A stretch of 64,000 nt of DNA, taken from positions 3,906,001-3,970,000 of the forward strand of contig OZ247498.1 in NCBI GenBank assembly GCA_965233675.1. Direction: 5' to 3'. The position numbers and the translations under genes are program-made. Positions 32,569 through 42,181 of this stretch are shown in pieces (the stretch's first letter is position 1; each line of letters starts with the position of its first letter). The stretch comes from SZUA-309 sp965233675 (GTDB taxonomy: Bacteria > Pseudomonadota > Gammaproteobacteria > Pseudomonadales > Azotimanducaceae). The notes below the pieces were generated by a model. It was not told where the DNA came from. It saw nothing but the letters and a program-made list of their open reading frames with translations, and made no database searches.

Positions 32569-34968
32569 ATGAGCGAAGAGAATTACGACTCGGGCAGCAT
32601 CAAGGTGCTCAAAGGCCTGGAGGCCGTGAAAAAGCGTCCTGGCATGTACATCGGCGACACCGAAGATGGCACGGGACTGCACCACATGGTGCAGGAACTG
32701 GTGGATAACGCCATCGATGAGTCGCTGGCAGGCCATTGCGATCAGATCGACGTGATCGTTCATTCGGAAGAAGCCATCACCGTACGTGACAATGGCCGCG
32801 GCGTGCCGGTGGATATCCACCCGGAAGAGGGGGTTTCCGCCGCAGAAGTGATCATGACCACGCTCCATGCCGGCGGCAAATTCGATGACAACAGCTACAA
32901 GGTGTCCGGCGGGTTGCATGGAGTGGGCGTTTCCGTTGTTAACGCCCTGTCCGAAGAACTGCGGCTCACGGTCCGAAGAGACGGCAAGGTCTACGAACAG
33001 ACCTATAAAGAAGGGGTGCCACTGGCGCCATTGAAGGAAGTTGGAGAAACGGACAAGCGTGGTACAGAGTGCTATTTCAAACCGTCTGCGGAAACCTTCG
33101 GCAATATCCGCTTCCATTATGAGGTGCTGGCCAAGCGCCTGCGGGAACTGGCCTTCCTTAATTCCGGTGTCGGGATCCTGCTTAAGGACGAACGCACCGG
33201 GAAGGAAGAAACGTTCCACTACGAAGGCGGTTTGCGCGCCTTCGTGGAATATCTGAATCAGAACAAATCCGCCTTGAATGAAGTCTTCCATTTCACCACC
33301 GACCGGGAGGACGGGGTGGGGGTGGAGGTTGCCATGCAATGGAACGACAGCTTCCAGGAGCAGGTGTTCGCCTACACCAATAATATTCCCCAGGGTGATG
33401 GTGGCACCCACCTGGCCGGATTTCGTGCCGGTCTGACCCGAACGCTGAACAGCTACATTGAGCGGGAAGGCCTGCTGAAAAAGGTGCAGGTGAATACTTC
33501 CGGCGATGACGCCCGGGAAGGTCTGACCGCGGTGATCAGTGTCAAAGTCCCTGACCCCAAGTTCTCTTCTCAAACAAAAGACAAGCTAGTTTCCAGTGAG
33601 GTCAAAACCGCCGTTGAGCAGGAATTGAACCGATTCTTTACAGAATATCTGGAAGAGCATCCTCAGGATGCCAAGTCCGTGGTCACCAAGATGATCGATG
33701 CCGCCCGGGCCCGGGAAGCGGCACGTAAGGCCAGGGAAATGACCCGGCGCAAGGGCGCCCTGGACATTGCCGGCCTGCCTGGCAAGCTCGCCGATTGTCA
33801 GGAAAAAGATCCAGCCCGGTCCGAGCTCTACCTGGTGGAGGGTGACTCCGCGGGTGGTTCTGCCAAACAGGGGCGCGATCGCCGCACCCAGGCCATTCTG
33901 CCACTCCGAGGTAAAATTCTGAACGTGGAGAAGGCCCGGTTTGACAAGATGCTTTCGTCAAACGAGGTGGGTACCCTGGTTACCGCGCTGGGTTGCGGTA
34001 TCGGACGGGACGAATTCGATCCGGATAAGCTCCGCTATCACCGGATCATTATCATGACCGATGCGGACGTGGACGGCTCCCATATCCGTACGCTTCTGCT
34101 TACCTTCTTTTTCCGGCAGATGCCGGAACTGGTGGAACGGGGACATGTGTTCATCGCCCAGCCGCCGCTGTACAAGGTGAAGAAAGGCAAACAGGAGCGA
34201 TACGTCAAAGACGACGAAGAACTGAATGCCTATTTCCTGCAGGTGGCCCTCGATGGGGCCAAGCTGCATGTCAACGCGGACGCACCGGCCATCGACGATT
34301 CGGCGCTGGCGGAACTCGCCACCGAATACAGGCGCCTGCTCGGACGCCTGGATAAGATGAACCGGGTCTATCCCCGGGTGGTGACCGAGGCCTTCGTGGA
34401 TCTGCCAGCCCTGGACCTGGATGCCCTCCATGACGAGGCGGGCATGCGCGCGTGGAGTGAGCGTTTACAAACCCGGTTGGCCTCAGAAGATGCAAGTGCG
34501 ACCGTTGTCCTTGATGTGGAGCATCAGACCTGGTGCCCCCAGGTGGACATCAAAGTCCGGGGTATCACTGAGACGGTTTCGCTCCCTCACGCCTTTTTTG
34601 TGGGTGCCGAGTACCGCGCCATTGCCGCCATGAGCCAGCGCCTCGAGGGACTGCTCGAGTCAGGCGCCTATATCGAACGGGGTGATAAGGCGCAACCGGT
34701 TGAACGGTTTGGCCAGGTTTACGACTGGCTGCTCACAGAGGCTCGCCGGGGCATGGATTTCCAGCGCTATAAGGGCCTGGGGGAAATGAACCCGGATCAG
34801 CTCTGGCATACCACCATGGACCCGGATGTGCGACGGATGCTGCAGGTGAGCGTGGATGATGCCATCGCCGCGGATCGCATGTTCACCACGCTGATGGGTG
34901 ATCAGGTGGAACCACGCCGGGAGTTCATCGAGGCCAATGCGCTGACCGTGGTGAATCTGGACGTCTGA
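32569..34968 (+). CDS. gyrB: DNA gyrase subunit B
   Basis: A 799-residue GyrB. GHKL ATPase (QELVDNAIDESLAGHCD, GGLHGVGVSVVNALS), transducer domain, TOPRIM motif VEGDSAGGSAKQGRDR near residue 422 and DADVDGSHIRTLLLTF, with the insert and tail domain typical of the long Gram-negative form. With GyrA it introduces negative supercoils. It follows recF by 43 bp and ends the origin operon. Confidence 0.98.
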   Translation: MSEENYDSGSIKVLKGLEAVKKRPGMYIGDTEDGTGLHHMVQELVDNAIDESLAGHCDQIDVIVHSEEAITVRDNGRGVPVDIHPEEGVSAAEVIMTTLHAGGKFDDNSYKVSGGLHGVGVSVVNALSEELRLTVRRDGKVYEQTYKEGVPLAPLKEVGETDKRGTECYFKPSAETFGNIRFHYEVLAKRLRELAFLNSGVGILLKDERTGKEETFHYEGGLRAFVEYLNQNKSALNEVFHFTTDREDGVGVEVAMQWNDSFQEQVFAYTNNIPQGDGGTHLAGFRAGLTRTLNSYIEREGLLKKVQVNTSGDDAREGLTAVISVKVPDPKFSSQTKDKLVSSEVKTAVEQELNRFFTEYLEEHPQDAKSVVTKMIDAARAREAARKAREMTRRKGALDIAGLPGKLADCQEKDPARSELYLVEGDSAGGSAKQGRDRRTQAILPLRGKILNVEKARFDKMLSSNEVGTLVTALGCGIGRDEFDPDKLRYHRIIIMTDADVDGSHIRTLLLTFFFRQMPELVERGHVFIAQPPLYKVKKGKQERYVKDDEELNAYFLQVALDGAKLHVNADAPAIDDSALAELATEYRRLLGRLDKMNRVYPRVVTEAFVDLPALDLDALHDEAGMRAWSERLQTRLASEDASATVVLDVEHQTWCPQVDIKVRGITETVSLPHAFFVGAEYRAIAAMSQRLEGLLESGAYIERGDKAQPVERFGQVYDWLLTEARRGMDFQRYKGLGEMNPDQLWHTTMDPDVRRMLQVSVDDAIAADRMFTTLMGDQVEPRREFIEANALTVVNLDV

Positions 34969-35046
34969 GCCATCCAGGCGGGGCAGATGTGCCCCGTCCT
35001 GCCCGCGATCTGCAGCAGAGGGCTCAAAAATAGCGTGAATGACCAG

Positions 35047-35763
35047 TCAGCCCTCGACCAGGGTTGCCTGGCCTTCGGCCATCAGCTTCTGTGCTTCAGC
35101 AACGATCGACTTGCTGTCCAGACCGATCGTTTGGAAGGGTGGCAGGATGCGCACCACGATAGTGCCCGGTTTTTTCTGCAGTTCATGGGCGGGCCAGCAG
35201 GTACCGGCATTGTGGGCGATCACCAGCACGGGCGCCTCCGCGGCGCTGGCAAGCGCGGCTCCCCCCACCTGGAACCGGCCGATTTCGCCACTCGGCATCC
35301 GGGTACCTTCCGGGAAAAGAACCACCCAGATTTTTTCCGCCAGACGTGCTTTCCCGACAGTGATCAGGCGTTTGAGCGCACTTCGCGGTGTGCCCCGATC
35401 GATGGCAATGGGTTTATTCAGCGCGAACGCCCAGCCGAAAAACGGAATCCAGAGCAGCTCCCGTTTGATGATGGTCGCCTGAGGCGCCAGCAGCGTCTGC
35501 AGAAACAGGGTTTCCCAGGTGCTCTCGTGCCGGCACAGGACAACACAGGGGGTGTCGGGTATGTTCTCGCGGCCGATGATCTCGTGGCGGATACCGCAGG
35601 TGACCTTGAGCCACCAGAGACAGATGCGGGTCCAGGCACCGATGATGAACTGAAATCGGGCCCGGGAAGGCAGCACCCAACCGATCAGCACCGACAGCGT
35701 GCCCCATACGAGTGTTGCCAGGGAATAGCCGAGATAGAAGAGGATGGAGCGCAACATCATCAT
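35047..35763 (-). CDS. 1-acyl-sn-glycerol-3-phosphate acyltransferase-like protein (PlsC family)
   Basis: A 238-residue acyltransferase with an N-terminal membrane segment. The catalytic block is RHESTWE, an HX4E version of the usual HX4D motif, and FPEGTRMPSGE is the acceptor-binding motif. It probably acylates lysophosphatidic acid or related lysolipids at the inner membrane. The ATG overlaps the gmhB stop (ATGA), so the two are translationally coupled. A similar gene follows gyrB in Pseudomonas. It converges on gyrB. Confidence 0.88.
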   Translation of the reverse strand: MMMLRSILFYLGYSLATLVWGTLSVLIGWVLPSRARFQFIIGAWTRICLWWLKVTCGIRHEIIGRENIPDTPCVVLCRHESTWETLFLQTLLAPQATIIKRELLWIPFFGWAFALNKPIAIDRGTPRSALKRLITVGKARLAEKIWVVLFPEGTRMPSGEIGRFQVGGAALASAAEAPVLVIAHNAGTCWPAHELQKKPGTIVVRILPPFQTIGLDSKSIVAEAQKLMAEGQATLVEG

Positions 35764-36335
35764 TGTTGCGCCCCTTCTCCCGCCTGATGGCGTTTGATTT
35801 CTGCTTCGGCAAACGCAGCCAGATCATCATAGACCTCCTGAAAACCGGCCTGCCTGGCCGCGGTTTCCGTACCGGCGCCATTGCCGGTGCGGACCAGCAC
35901 CACCCGACAGCCGGCCGCCCGACCTGCCTGAAGATCACGCAGGGAATCACCAACGAGGGTGGTCCGGTCAGCATCAACGTTCAGCTTGCGCATCAGGGTA
36001 TGAACCATTCCAGGTTTGGGCTTTCGGCAGTCGCAGCCGTCATCGGGGCGGTGTGGGCAGTATTCGATGCCATGCAGAATGCCTCCTGCCGCGTTGATCC
36101 CCCGCTCGAGTTTCTGATGGATCTGAGTCAGCGTGGCCTCGGTCAGCAGTCCTCGCCCGACCCCTGACTGATTGGTGCAGACGGCGACCAGAAAGCCGTT
36201 TCTGCCGAGTTCAGCAATGGCTTCCAGGGCCCCGGGCAACGGCGTGAATTCCGCTTCGGACTTCACGAACGAATCGGAGTCCTGATTTATCACACCATCC
36301 CGGTCCAGGAGAATGAGTCTCGTCACCCGCGCCAC
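35760..36335 (-). CDS. gmhB: D-glycero-beta-D-manno-heptose-1,7-bisphosphate 7-phosphatase
   Basis: A 191-residue HAD phosphatase. DRDGVIN holds the nucleophile and acid Asp pair; CPHRPDDGCDCRKPKPGM carries the Zn-binding Cys/His cluster that marks GmhB; VGDSLRDLQAG is the last HAD motif. It acts in ADP-heptose synthesis for LPS core. Start GTG at 36335 (another GTG at 36326). It is divergent from tag, with the upstream regions close together (65 bp). Confidence 0.93.
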   Translation of the reverse strand: MARVTRLILLDRDGVINQDSDSFVKSEAEFTPLPGALEAIAELGRNGFLVAVCTNQSGVGRGLLTEATLTQIHQKLERGINAAGGILHGIEYCPHRPDDGCDCRKPKPGMVHTLMRKLNVDADRTTLVGDSLRDLQAGRAAGCRVVLVRTGNGAGTETAARQAGFQEVYDDLAAFAEAEIKRHQAGEGAQQ

Positions 36336-36399
36336 ATCCGCCTCAGCTACAATCGCGGCGCAACATACGGGATCTACGGAACGGGGTCAAAGCAGTCTC

Positions 36400-37008
36400 A
36401 TGGGTGAAAGTACAAAGGAACCAGTGGATTCAGCGCGCCGTTGTGACTGGTGTACGTCCGACCCTCTGTATATTGCCTACCACGACGAAGAGTGGGGTGT
36501 ACCGGAGAAGGACGAGCGCGCCCTGTTCGAGCGCCTCGTACTGGAAGGTATGCAGGCAGGATTGTCCTGGTTCACCATTCTGAAAAAGCGTGCCCACATG
36601 GTGGAGCGCTTTCATGGATTCTCCCCGGAACGGCTGGCCGAAACGGGAGAACGGGAAATCGAGGACTGGCTGACCGACGCGGGCCTGATCCGTCATCGCG
36701 GAAAACTCGAAGCCATGGTCGGCAACGCCCGCCTGGTCGCCGAAAGGCCCGGACAATTTGCACCGTTGCTCTGGTCGTTTGTCGACGGCACCCCGATTCA
36801 GAATGGCTTTGACTCGATGCAGACCGTACCGGCGGAAACCGAAGCCTCCAGAAAGATGGCCAGAGAGTTGAAAAAAATGGGGTTCCGGTTCGTTGGTCCC
36901 ACCACCTGTTATGCCTTCATGCAGAGTGCAGGCATGGTCAATGATCATCTCACGTCTTGCCCTGCATTCGAGCGATGCGGCACAATCGCCGCATCTTGGA
37001 CGCTATAG
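36400..37008 (+). CDS. tag: DNA-3-methyladenine glycosylase I
   Basis: A 202-residue HhH-family glycosylase that removes 3-methyladenine. CDWCTSDPLYIAYHDEEWGVP, shown here as its CDWC and YHDEEWG motifs, and LSWFTILKKR are diagnostic; Zn ligands at both ends are present (Cys near 14, SCPAF at the C terminus). I start at the ATG at 36400; a longer frame from 36313 overlaps gmhB on the other strand. In Pseudomonas glyQS lie before tag; they are absent here. Confidence 0.95.
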   Translation: MGESTKEPVDSARRCDWCTSDPLYIAYHDEEWGVPEKDERALFERLVLEGMQAGLSWFTILKKRAHMVERFHGFSPERLAETGEREIEDWLTDAGLIRHRGKLEAMVGNARLVAERPGQFAPLLWSFVDGTPIQNGFDSMQTVPAETEASRKMARELKKMGFRFVGPTTCYAFMQSAGMVNDHLTSCPAFERCGTIAASWTL

Positions 37009-37877
37009 CTCCCATACTGCTCCGGGCCTGGTCCGGACTGATGGCGCTGTTGCCATACAGCGCGACCCGTACCGTCGGCAATGCCATCGGCAGTCTCACC
37101 TATCTGCTGAAAACCCGTTCGGCGAAAAATACACAAGCCAATCTGCGCTACTGTTTCCCGGCCATGCGGGATGCCCAGAGAAAGCGTCTCGCACAACAAA
37201 GCCTCAAACACACCGGGCGACTGCTGGCGGAAACCGGCATCACCTTCAAGTGGCCGGAAGAGAAGCTCAAGGATCTGATTATCGGTGTGGATGGGTTCGC
37301 GCCTCTGCAGCGGGCGCTGGACGAACACCGGGGCATCCTGGTGCTCGTACCGCACTACGGTAACTGGGAACTGTTCGCGCTCTATTTCGGCCGCTACGGC
37401 TTCATGGCGCTGTACGACCCACCGAAGATTGAAAGCATTGAGCGTTTGATCCGGGAGAGCCGGGAGAGAACGGGAGCAACCTTGTTACCCATCGATGCGC
37501 AAGGCGTGAGGGGGGTGCTTGGGGCGCTCAAGCGCGGTAAGCCGGTGAGCATCCTGCCCGATCAGGTGCCTGCGAGAAGTGCCGGGGTGTATGCGCCTTT
37601 CTTCAATCGCCCGGCTTTGACCATGACCTTCGCACATCGACTGATTCGCAGCACGGATCCGCTGGTGGTGCTCGGCACCTGCACCCGCATGGACGAGGGA
37701 TTCCGCATCGCGTTCCACGAAGTGGATGAGTCGATCCATTCGGAAACCGTGGAGACGTCTGTGGCCGCCATGAATGCCGCGATCGAAACGCTGGTGCGGA
37801 AAAATCCCGAGCAGTATCAGTGGGAGTACAAGCGTTTCAAAAAACCGCCGGACGGCACTGCCGACCCTTACAAATAA
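36975..37877 (+). CDS. Lipid A biosynthesis acyltransferase (LpxL/HtrB family)
   Basis: A 300-residue inner-membrane acyltransferase. HYGNWE near residue 126 is the HX4E catalytic motif, and ILPDQVPARSAGVYAPFF is the second conserved block. It should add a secondary acyl chain to lipid A. The ATG at 36975 overlaps the end of tag by 34 bp; a TTG at 36957 is possible. The gene end has been duplicated: TAAACGAGACAAG occurs twice from the stop codon on. Confidence 0.9.
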   Translation: MRHNRRILDAIAPILLRAWSGLMALLPYSATRTVGNAIGSLTYLLKTRSAKNTQANLRYCFPAMRDAQRKRLAQQSLKHTGRLLAETGITFKWPEEKLKDLIIGVDGFAPLQRALDEHRGILVLVPHYGNWELFALYFGRYGFMALYDPPKIESIERLIRESRERTGATLLPIDAQGVRGVLGALKRGKPVSILPDQVPARSAGVYAPFFNRPALTMTFAHRLIRSTDPLVVLGTCTRMDEGFRIAFHEVDESIHSETVETSVAAMNAAIETLVRKNPEQYQWEYKRFKKPPDGTADPYK

Positions 37878-37900
37878 ACGAGACAAGTAAACGAGACAAG
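37875..37900 (+). repeat. Perfect 13-bp tandem duplication beginning at the lpxL-like stop codon
   Basis: TAAACGAGACAAG at 37875-37887 and 37888-37900, then a partial third (TAAGCG). The first three bases are the stop codon of the acyltransferase gene. Confidence 0.9.
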
Positions 37901-37939
37901 TAAGCGGGCCGGTCGTGAGCCCGGTGGCATGTTACTGAA

Positions 37940-39385
37940 TCAGCGCCGCCAGAATGCCGGCGTGAACAGCACCAGCAGTGTGAAGATTTCCAGCCGGCCC
38001 AGCAGCATTGCGAAGATGAGCCCCCACTTCACGTGTGCGTCCAATCCGGCGTAGTTTTCCGCAACTGACCCCAGGCCGGGACCCAGATTATTCAGACAGG
38101 CACCGACCGCAGAAAATGCGGTCAGGAAATCCAGCTCCGAAGAGAGCATCACCACGGTGACCATGGTGAGAAAGACAATCACGTAAACGGAGAAAAATCC
38201 CCAGACCGCTTCAACCACCCGGTCGGGTACTTTCTGCCGTCCGAGTTTCACCGGGAACACCCCGTTCGGATGGATCAGCCGCCGAATCTCCCTGGCACCC
38301 TGCAGATAGATGAGCAGCACCCGGATGATCTTGATACCACCGGCCGTGGACCCGGCGCAGCCTCCGGCGAATGCGGCGAACATGAGAATGATGGGTGCGA
38401 CAGATGGCCAGAGACTGAAATTCGTGGTGGCGAAGCCGGTGGTGGTGGCGATGCTTACGGCGTGAAAGACGCCTTCCCGGATCGGCGAATCGGAAGCACC
38501 CGGGTGCTGGCCGAGCACCCAGCAGACGATGATGGCCACCACGGAAAGCACAACCAGATAAGCCCGGACTTCCCGGTCCTGAAAATACAGAAGGGGGTTC
38601 CGGCGGTTGATGGCGATGAAATGCAGCCCGAAGTTGATGCCGGCAATGATCATGAAGACGATGGCGACCATTTCTATGGCCGCATTATCAAAGTGCCCGA
38701 TACTGGCATCGTGGGTGGAGAAGCCGCCAATGGCCACGGTGGAGAAACTGTGGCAGATGGCATCAAACAGCGACATGCCGGCGGCCCAGTAACAGAGCAT
38801 GCAGACAATGGTGATGCCGAGGTAGAGATACCAGAGCGCCTTGGCCGTCTCGGTGATACGGGGCGTGAGCTTGTTGTCTTTAACCGGCCCGGGAGATTCC
38901 GCCCGATACAGCTGCATCCCACCAATACCCAGCATGGGCAGGATCGCCACTGCGAGCACGATGATGCCCATGCCTCCGAACCACTGCAGGAGCTGCCGGT
39001 AGAAGAGGATGGATTTGGGCATTTCGTCCAGTCCGACCAGCACGGTCGCCCCGGTGGTGGTGAGCGCAGACAGGGATTCGAACACAGCGTCGGTAAACCC
39101 GGGGCTCGTTGCATCGGTCAGGTACAGGGGAATGCTGCCGAACAGGCCCAGACCGAGATAGAACAGCACCGTGATGAGAAAGCCGTCGCCGCTTCTGAGT
39201 TCACGCCGACCGCGGCCGGCCAGGGTTAAGACGGCGCCGGTGGCGAGGGTGATGCCGAAACTGTAGAGAAAGGTCGCGTAGGTGTTTTCGTCGTAGATGA
39301 ATGCCACCAGCATGGGTACGGCCAGCATGGTGGAGAACAGCATCAGCAGGATACCGGTGACACGCAGGATGACGGCTAGATGCAT
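37940..39385 (-). CDS. trkH: Trk potassium uptake system membrane subunit TrkH
   Basis: A 481-residue polytopic protein of the TrkH/KtrB superfamily with four pseudo-repeated pore segments, for example SLSALTTTGATVLVGLDEMP, HSFSTVAIGGFSTHDASIGHF and AVSIATTTGFATTNFSLWP (cited by their TTGAT, IGGFSTH and TTGFATT filter motifs). It forms the K+ channel gated by TrkA, encoded 18 bp upstream. Start ATG at 39385. Converges with the acyltransferase gene. Confidence 0.95.
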   Translation of the reverse strand: MHLAVILRVTGILLMLFSTMLAVPMLVAFIYDENTYATFLYSFGITLATGAVLTLAGRGRRELRSGDGFLITVLFYLGLGLFGSIPLYLTDATSPGFTDAVFESLSALTTTGATVLVGLDEMPKSILFYRQLLQWFGGMGIIVLAVAILPMLGIGGMQLYRAESPGPVKDNKLTPRITETAKALWYLYLGITIVCMLCYWAAGMSLFDAICHSFSTVAIGGFSTHDASIGHFDNAAIEMVAIVFMIIAGINFGLHFIAINRRNPLLYFQDREVRAYLVVLSVVAIIVCWVLGQHPGASDSPIREGVFHAVSIATTTGFATTNFSLWPSVAPIILMFAAFAGGCAGSTAGGIKIIRVLLIYLQGAREIRRLIHPNGVFPVKLGRQKVPDRVVEAVWGFFSVYVIVFLTMVTVVMLSSELDFLTAFSAVGACLNNLGPGLGSVAENYAGLDAHVKWGLIFAMLLGRLEIFTLLVLFTPAFWRR

Positions 39386-39403
39386 GAGGCGTGCGCGGGT
39401 GCG

Positions 39404-40777
39404 TTAGAAGAACGTCAGGCCGACCTGGAACAGGCGCTCGACGGCAGCCACCTGACGCTTGTCGGTGAGGAAGAGAATGACGTGATCGTCAGACTCGATC
39501 ACCACGCTGTCGTGTCCGATGACCACCTCCTCGCCGCGAACGATGGCGCCGATGCTGGTGCCTTTCGGCAGGTCGATGTCGCGAATGGCACGGCCCACTA
39601 CTTTCGAGCTTTTCCCGTCGCCGTGAGCAATGGCTTCCAGCGCCTCGGCGGCACCACGACGGAGGCTGTGCACCTTCACCACGTCACCACGGCGAACATG
39701 ACTGAGCAGCGAACTGGTGGTGGCTTGTTGCGGAGAGATCGCGATGTCGATGTCGTGGCCCTGCACGAGATCGACGTAGGCGGGTTTGCCGATGAGGGTG
39801 ATCACCTGTCGACAGCCGAGCTTCTTGGCGAGCAGGGACGACATGATGTTCACCTCGTCGTCGTTGGTCACCGCACAGAAGGCGTCACACTGCTCAATGT
39901 TTTCTTCGAGCAGAAGATCACGATCCGTGGCGTCCACGTTCAGCACCACGGTGTTGTTCAACATTTCGGCGAGCTGCTGGCAACGATCCGGGTTGTATTC
40001 GAGCACCTTGACCGAGAAGTAGGGCTCGATGGATTTGGCCAGGGCGGTACCGATGTTGCCCCCGCCGGCGATCATCACCCGCTTGAACGGACGTTCCACC
40101 TTGCGCAGTTCGGCCATCACCGCATTGATGTGCTCGGCGGCGGCGATACAGAACACCTCATCATCCGCTTCGATCACGGTGTCGCCGGTGGGCAGGATGG
40201 CTTCACCGCGCCGGAAGATGGCCGCCACCCGCATATCCACATTCGGCAGATGTTCCTTGAAGAAGGACAGCGCCTGACCGACCAGCGGCCCGCCGTAGTA
40301 CGCCTTCACCGCCACCAGCTGTACCCGACCGTCCGCAAAATCCAGCACCTGCAGGGCGCCCGGGTGTTCGAGCAACTGCCGGACGTTATCGGTGACAACC
40401 TGTTCCGGATTGATCAGGACGTCGATCGGCATGTGTTCCTGGGAGAAAAAACCTTCCCGGGTGAGATAGGCGCTGCCGCGGATCCGGGCGATCTTGGTGG
40501 GCGTTCGAAACAGTGAGTAGCAGACCTGACAGGCGATCATATTCACTTCGTCCGACGAGGTGACGGCGACCAGCATGTCGGCGTCGTCGGCACCCGCCCG
40601 GCGCAGGACGTCCGGGTGAGAACCCCATCCTTTCACCGTCTGAATGTCCAGCTTGTCGCGCAACTCTTCGAGGACCACGTCGTCGTTGTCGACCAGGGTG
40701 ATGTCGAACGCTTCGTTGGCCAGATTCGCCGCCAGGGTTCCGCCGACCTGACCGGCGCCGATGATGAGTATCTTCAT
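39404..40777 (-). CDS. trkA: Trk potassium uptake regulator TrkA
   Basis: A 457-residue peripheral protein with two tandem RCK modules: the first NAD-binding Rossmann start is IIGAGQVGGTLA (residues 4-15), the second VMIAGGGNIGTALAKSIE near 232, each followed by a TrkA-C domain. It gates TrkH in response to nucleotides. Together with TrkH it forms a K+ uptake system in one two-gene operon after rsmB. Confidence 0.96.
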   Translation of the reverse strand: MKILIIGAGQVGGTLAANLANEAFDITLVDNDDVVLEELRDKLDIQTVKGWGSHPDVLRRAGADDADMLVAVTSSDEVNMIACQVCYSLFRTPTKIARIRGSAYLTREGFFSQEHMPIDVLINPEQVVTDNVRQLLEHPGALQVLDFADGRVQLVAVKAYYGGPLVGQALSFFKEHLPNVDMRVAAIFRRGEAILPTGDTVIEADDEVFCIAAAEHINAVMAELRKVERPFKRVMIAGGGNIGTALAKSIEPYFSVKVLEYNPDRCQQLAEMLNNTVVLNVDATDRDLLLEENIEQCDAFCAVTNDDEVNIMSSLLAKKLGCRQVITLIGKPAYVDLVQGHDIDIAISPQQATTSSLLSHVRRGDVVKVHSLRRGAAEALEAIAHGDGKSSKVVGRAIRDIDLPKGTSIGAIVRGEEVVIGHDSVVIESDDHVILFLTDKRQVAAVERLFQVGLTFF

Positions 40778-40789
40778 GGCGCGCGCATC

Positions 40790-42181
40790 TTAACGCGCTT
40801 TCTCCCGCCGGGTCATACGTGCGAAGTAAAAACCATCCACGGATCTGTCCGGCGCCGATGTTCCGGCCGGAAGCGGCAGCAGCTGCCAGCCGTATCGGGT
40901 AGCCGTGCCCGCCGGCAGCGTCAGTGCATCCGGGGACAATGGCGCCCCGTTCGCCGGCTCGTCGGCGATGGTTTGCAGGAAGGCCTCGATCACCTGATCG
41001 TTCTCTTCGGCGAACAGGGAACAGGTGCAATAGATGAGGCTGCCCCCGTCCGCGACCAGGGGCCACAGATTCTTCAGCATGGCCAGCTGTAGTTCCGCGG
41101 CGGCGCGGACGTCATCCGGCTCGCGGAGCAGCTTGATGTCCGGGTGGCGGCGGAGCGTCCCGGATCCGGAGCAGGGTGCGTCGAGGAGGATCAGGTCGAA
41201 CCGCTCGTCTGGGTCGACCAGGTTGGCAGGACCGGCAGGCGTCAGCCAGTCCCTCACAGTCGCGTCTCCCGGTATCAGGCGGATCCTGTCGTGGCCGAGC
41301 CGCCCGGCCTCCTCTGCCATATGCGCCAGACGATCGGGAGAAAGCTCCAGGGCCGTCAGCGTGGCGTCCGGAAAGCGTTCAGCCAGATGGAAGAGTTTGC
41401 CGCCCGGGGCGGCGCAGGCGTCGAGCATGCTGGCCTGGCCGGGCAGGTGCTCGGGGACCAGGTGGGCTGCGCACTGCGCGCCGGCGTCCTGAACGGACAC
41501 CAGGCCTTCGCGGTAACCGGGCAGTTCCCGAACCGGCATCGGCTCTGCCAGGATGAGGTGCTCGGGAAAGTTACCCTGAAATACGGCGAGACCGGCCGCG
41601 GTCAGGCGTTGAAGATACGCTGGGGCGCTGACCCGGGTGGTGTTGACCCGGAGCGACATGGGCGCCCGCTCGACGGTGGCCTGGGCAACGGCTTCCCAAT
41701 GCTCAGGCAGGTCGTTGATGAGCCGTTCCCGCCACCAGCTCGGCAACTCGAACGAACGTTCGGCCGATTTCTTCGAGGTTGCCGTATCTGGCGAGGGTTC
41801 CGAATCTGACGATGACGCAATCTTGCGTAGCACCGCGTTGACCAGTCCCCTGGCCCAGGGCTTTTTCAGTTGGCCAACCGCGCCGACGGTTTCGTTGATG
41901 GCGGCGTGGTCCGGAATTCTCATGTGTCTGAGTTGGTAAGCGCCCACTAACAGCAATGCGAAGAGATCCCGGTCCTTATCCCGGAGGGGACGGTCAAGGC
42001 GGTCGCTGACCAGGCGTTCCAGACTGAAGAAATAGCGGAGCGAGCCCTGTAGAAGTTCGGTTTCAAGCGGCGTTAAAGTGGCTGTACCGATCGATTGTTC
42101 GGTTGTCCTGCCATGCACGATGACCTGGGTCAGCAGCCGGGCGGCACGAGCTCGCTGCTGCCGTCCCGTGACCAGACTCAG
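40790..42181 (-). CDS. rsmB: 16S rRNA (cytosine967-C5)-methyltransferase
   Basis: About 463 residues. An N-terminal NusB-like RNA-binding domain is followed by a SAM methyltransferase domain with LDACAAPGGKLFHLAE, the LLDAPCSGSGTLRRHPDIK motif and the catalytic Cys in YCTCSL. No ATG, GTG or TTG fits the homologous start: an ATG at 42319 adds 46 low-complexity residues inside fmt, and a GTG at 42118 removes the first helix. I place the start at a CTG (42181) that overlaps the fmt stop as CTGA. Function is firm; the start is not. Confidence 0.9.
   Translation of the reverse strand: MSLVTGRQQRARAARLLTQVIVHGRTTEQSIGTATLTPLETELLQGSLRYFFSLERLVSDRLDRPLRDKDRDLFALLLVGAYQLRHMRIPDHAAINETVGAVGQLKKPWARGLVNAVLRKIASSSDSEPSPDTATSKKSAERSFELPSWWRERLINDLPEHWEAVAQATVERAPMSLRVNTTRVSAPAYLQRLTAAGLAVFQGNFPEHLILAEPMPVRELPGYREGLVSVQDAGAQCAAHLVPEHLPGQASMLDACAAPGGKLFHLAERFPDATLTALELSPDRLAHMAEEAGRLGHDRIRLIPGDATVRDWLTPAGPANLVDPDERFDLILLDAPCSGSGTLRRHPDIKLLREPDDVRAAAELQLAMLKNLWPLVADGGSLIYCTCSLFAEENDQVIEAFLQTIADEPANGAPLSPDALTLPAGTATRYGWQLLPLPAGTSAPDRSVDGFYFARMTRREKAR

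Noticed and set aside
34980..35010. GGGGCA-loop-TGCCCC hairpin between gyrB and the acyltransferase as a terminator
   Set aside because: Only six base pairs and no T-tract on either strand.
38020..38040. CACGTG within trkH as a further parS site
   Set aside because: Flanking bases do not match the parS consensus beyond the central six.
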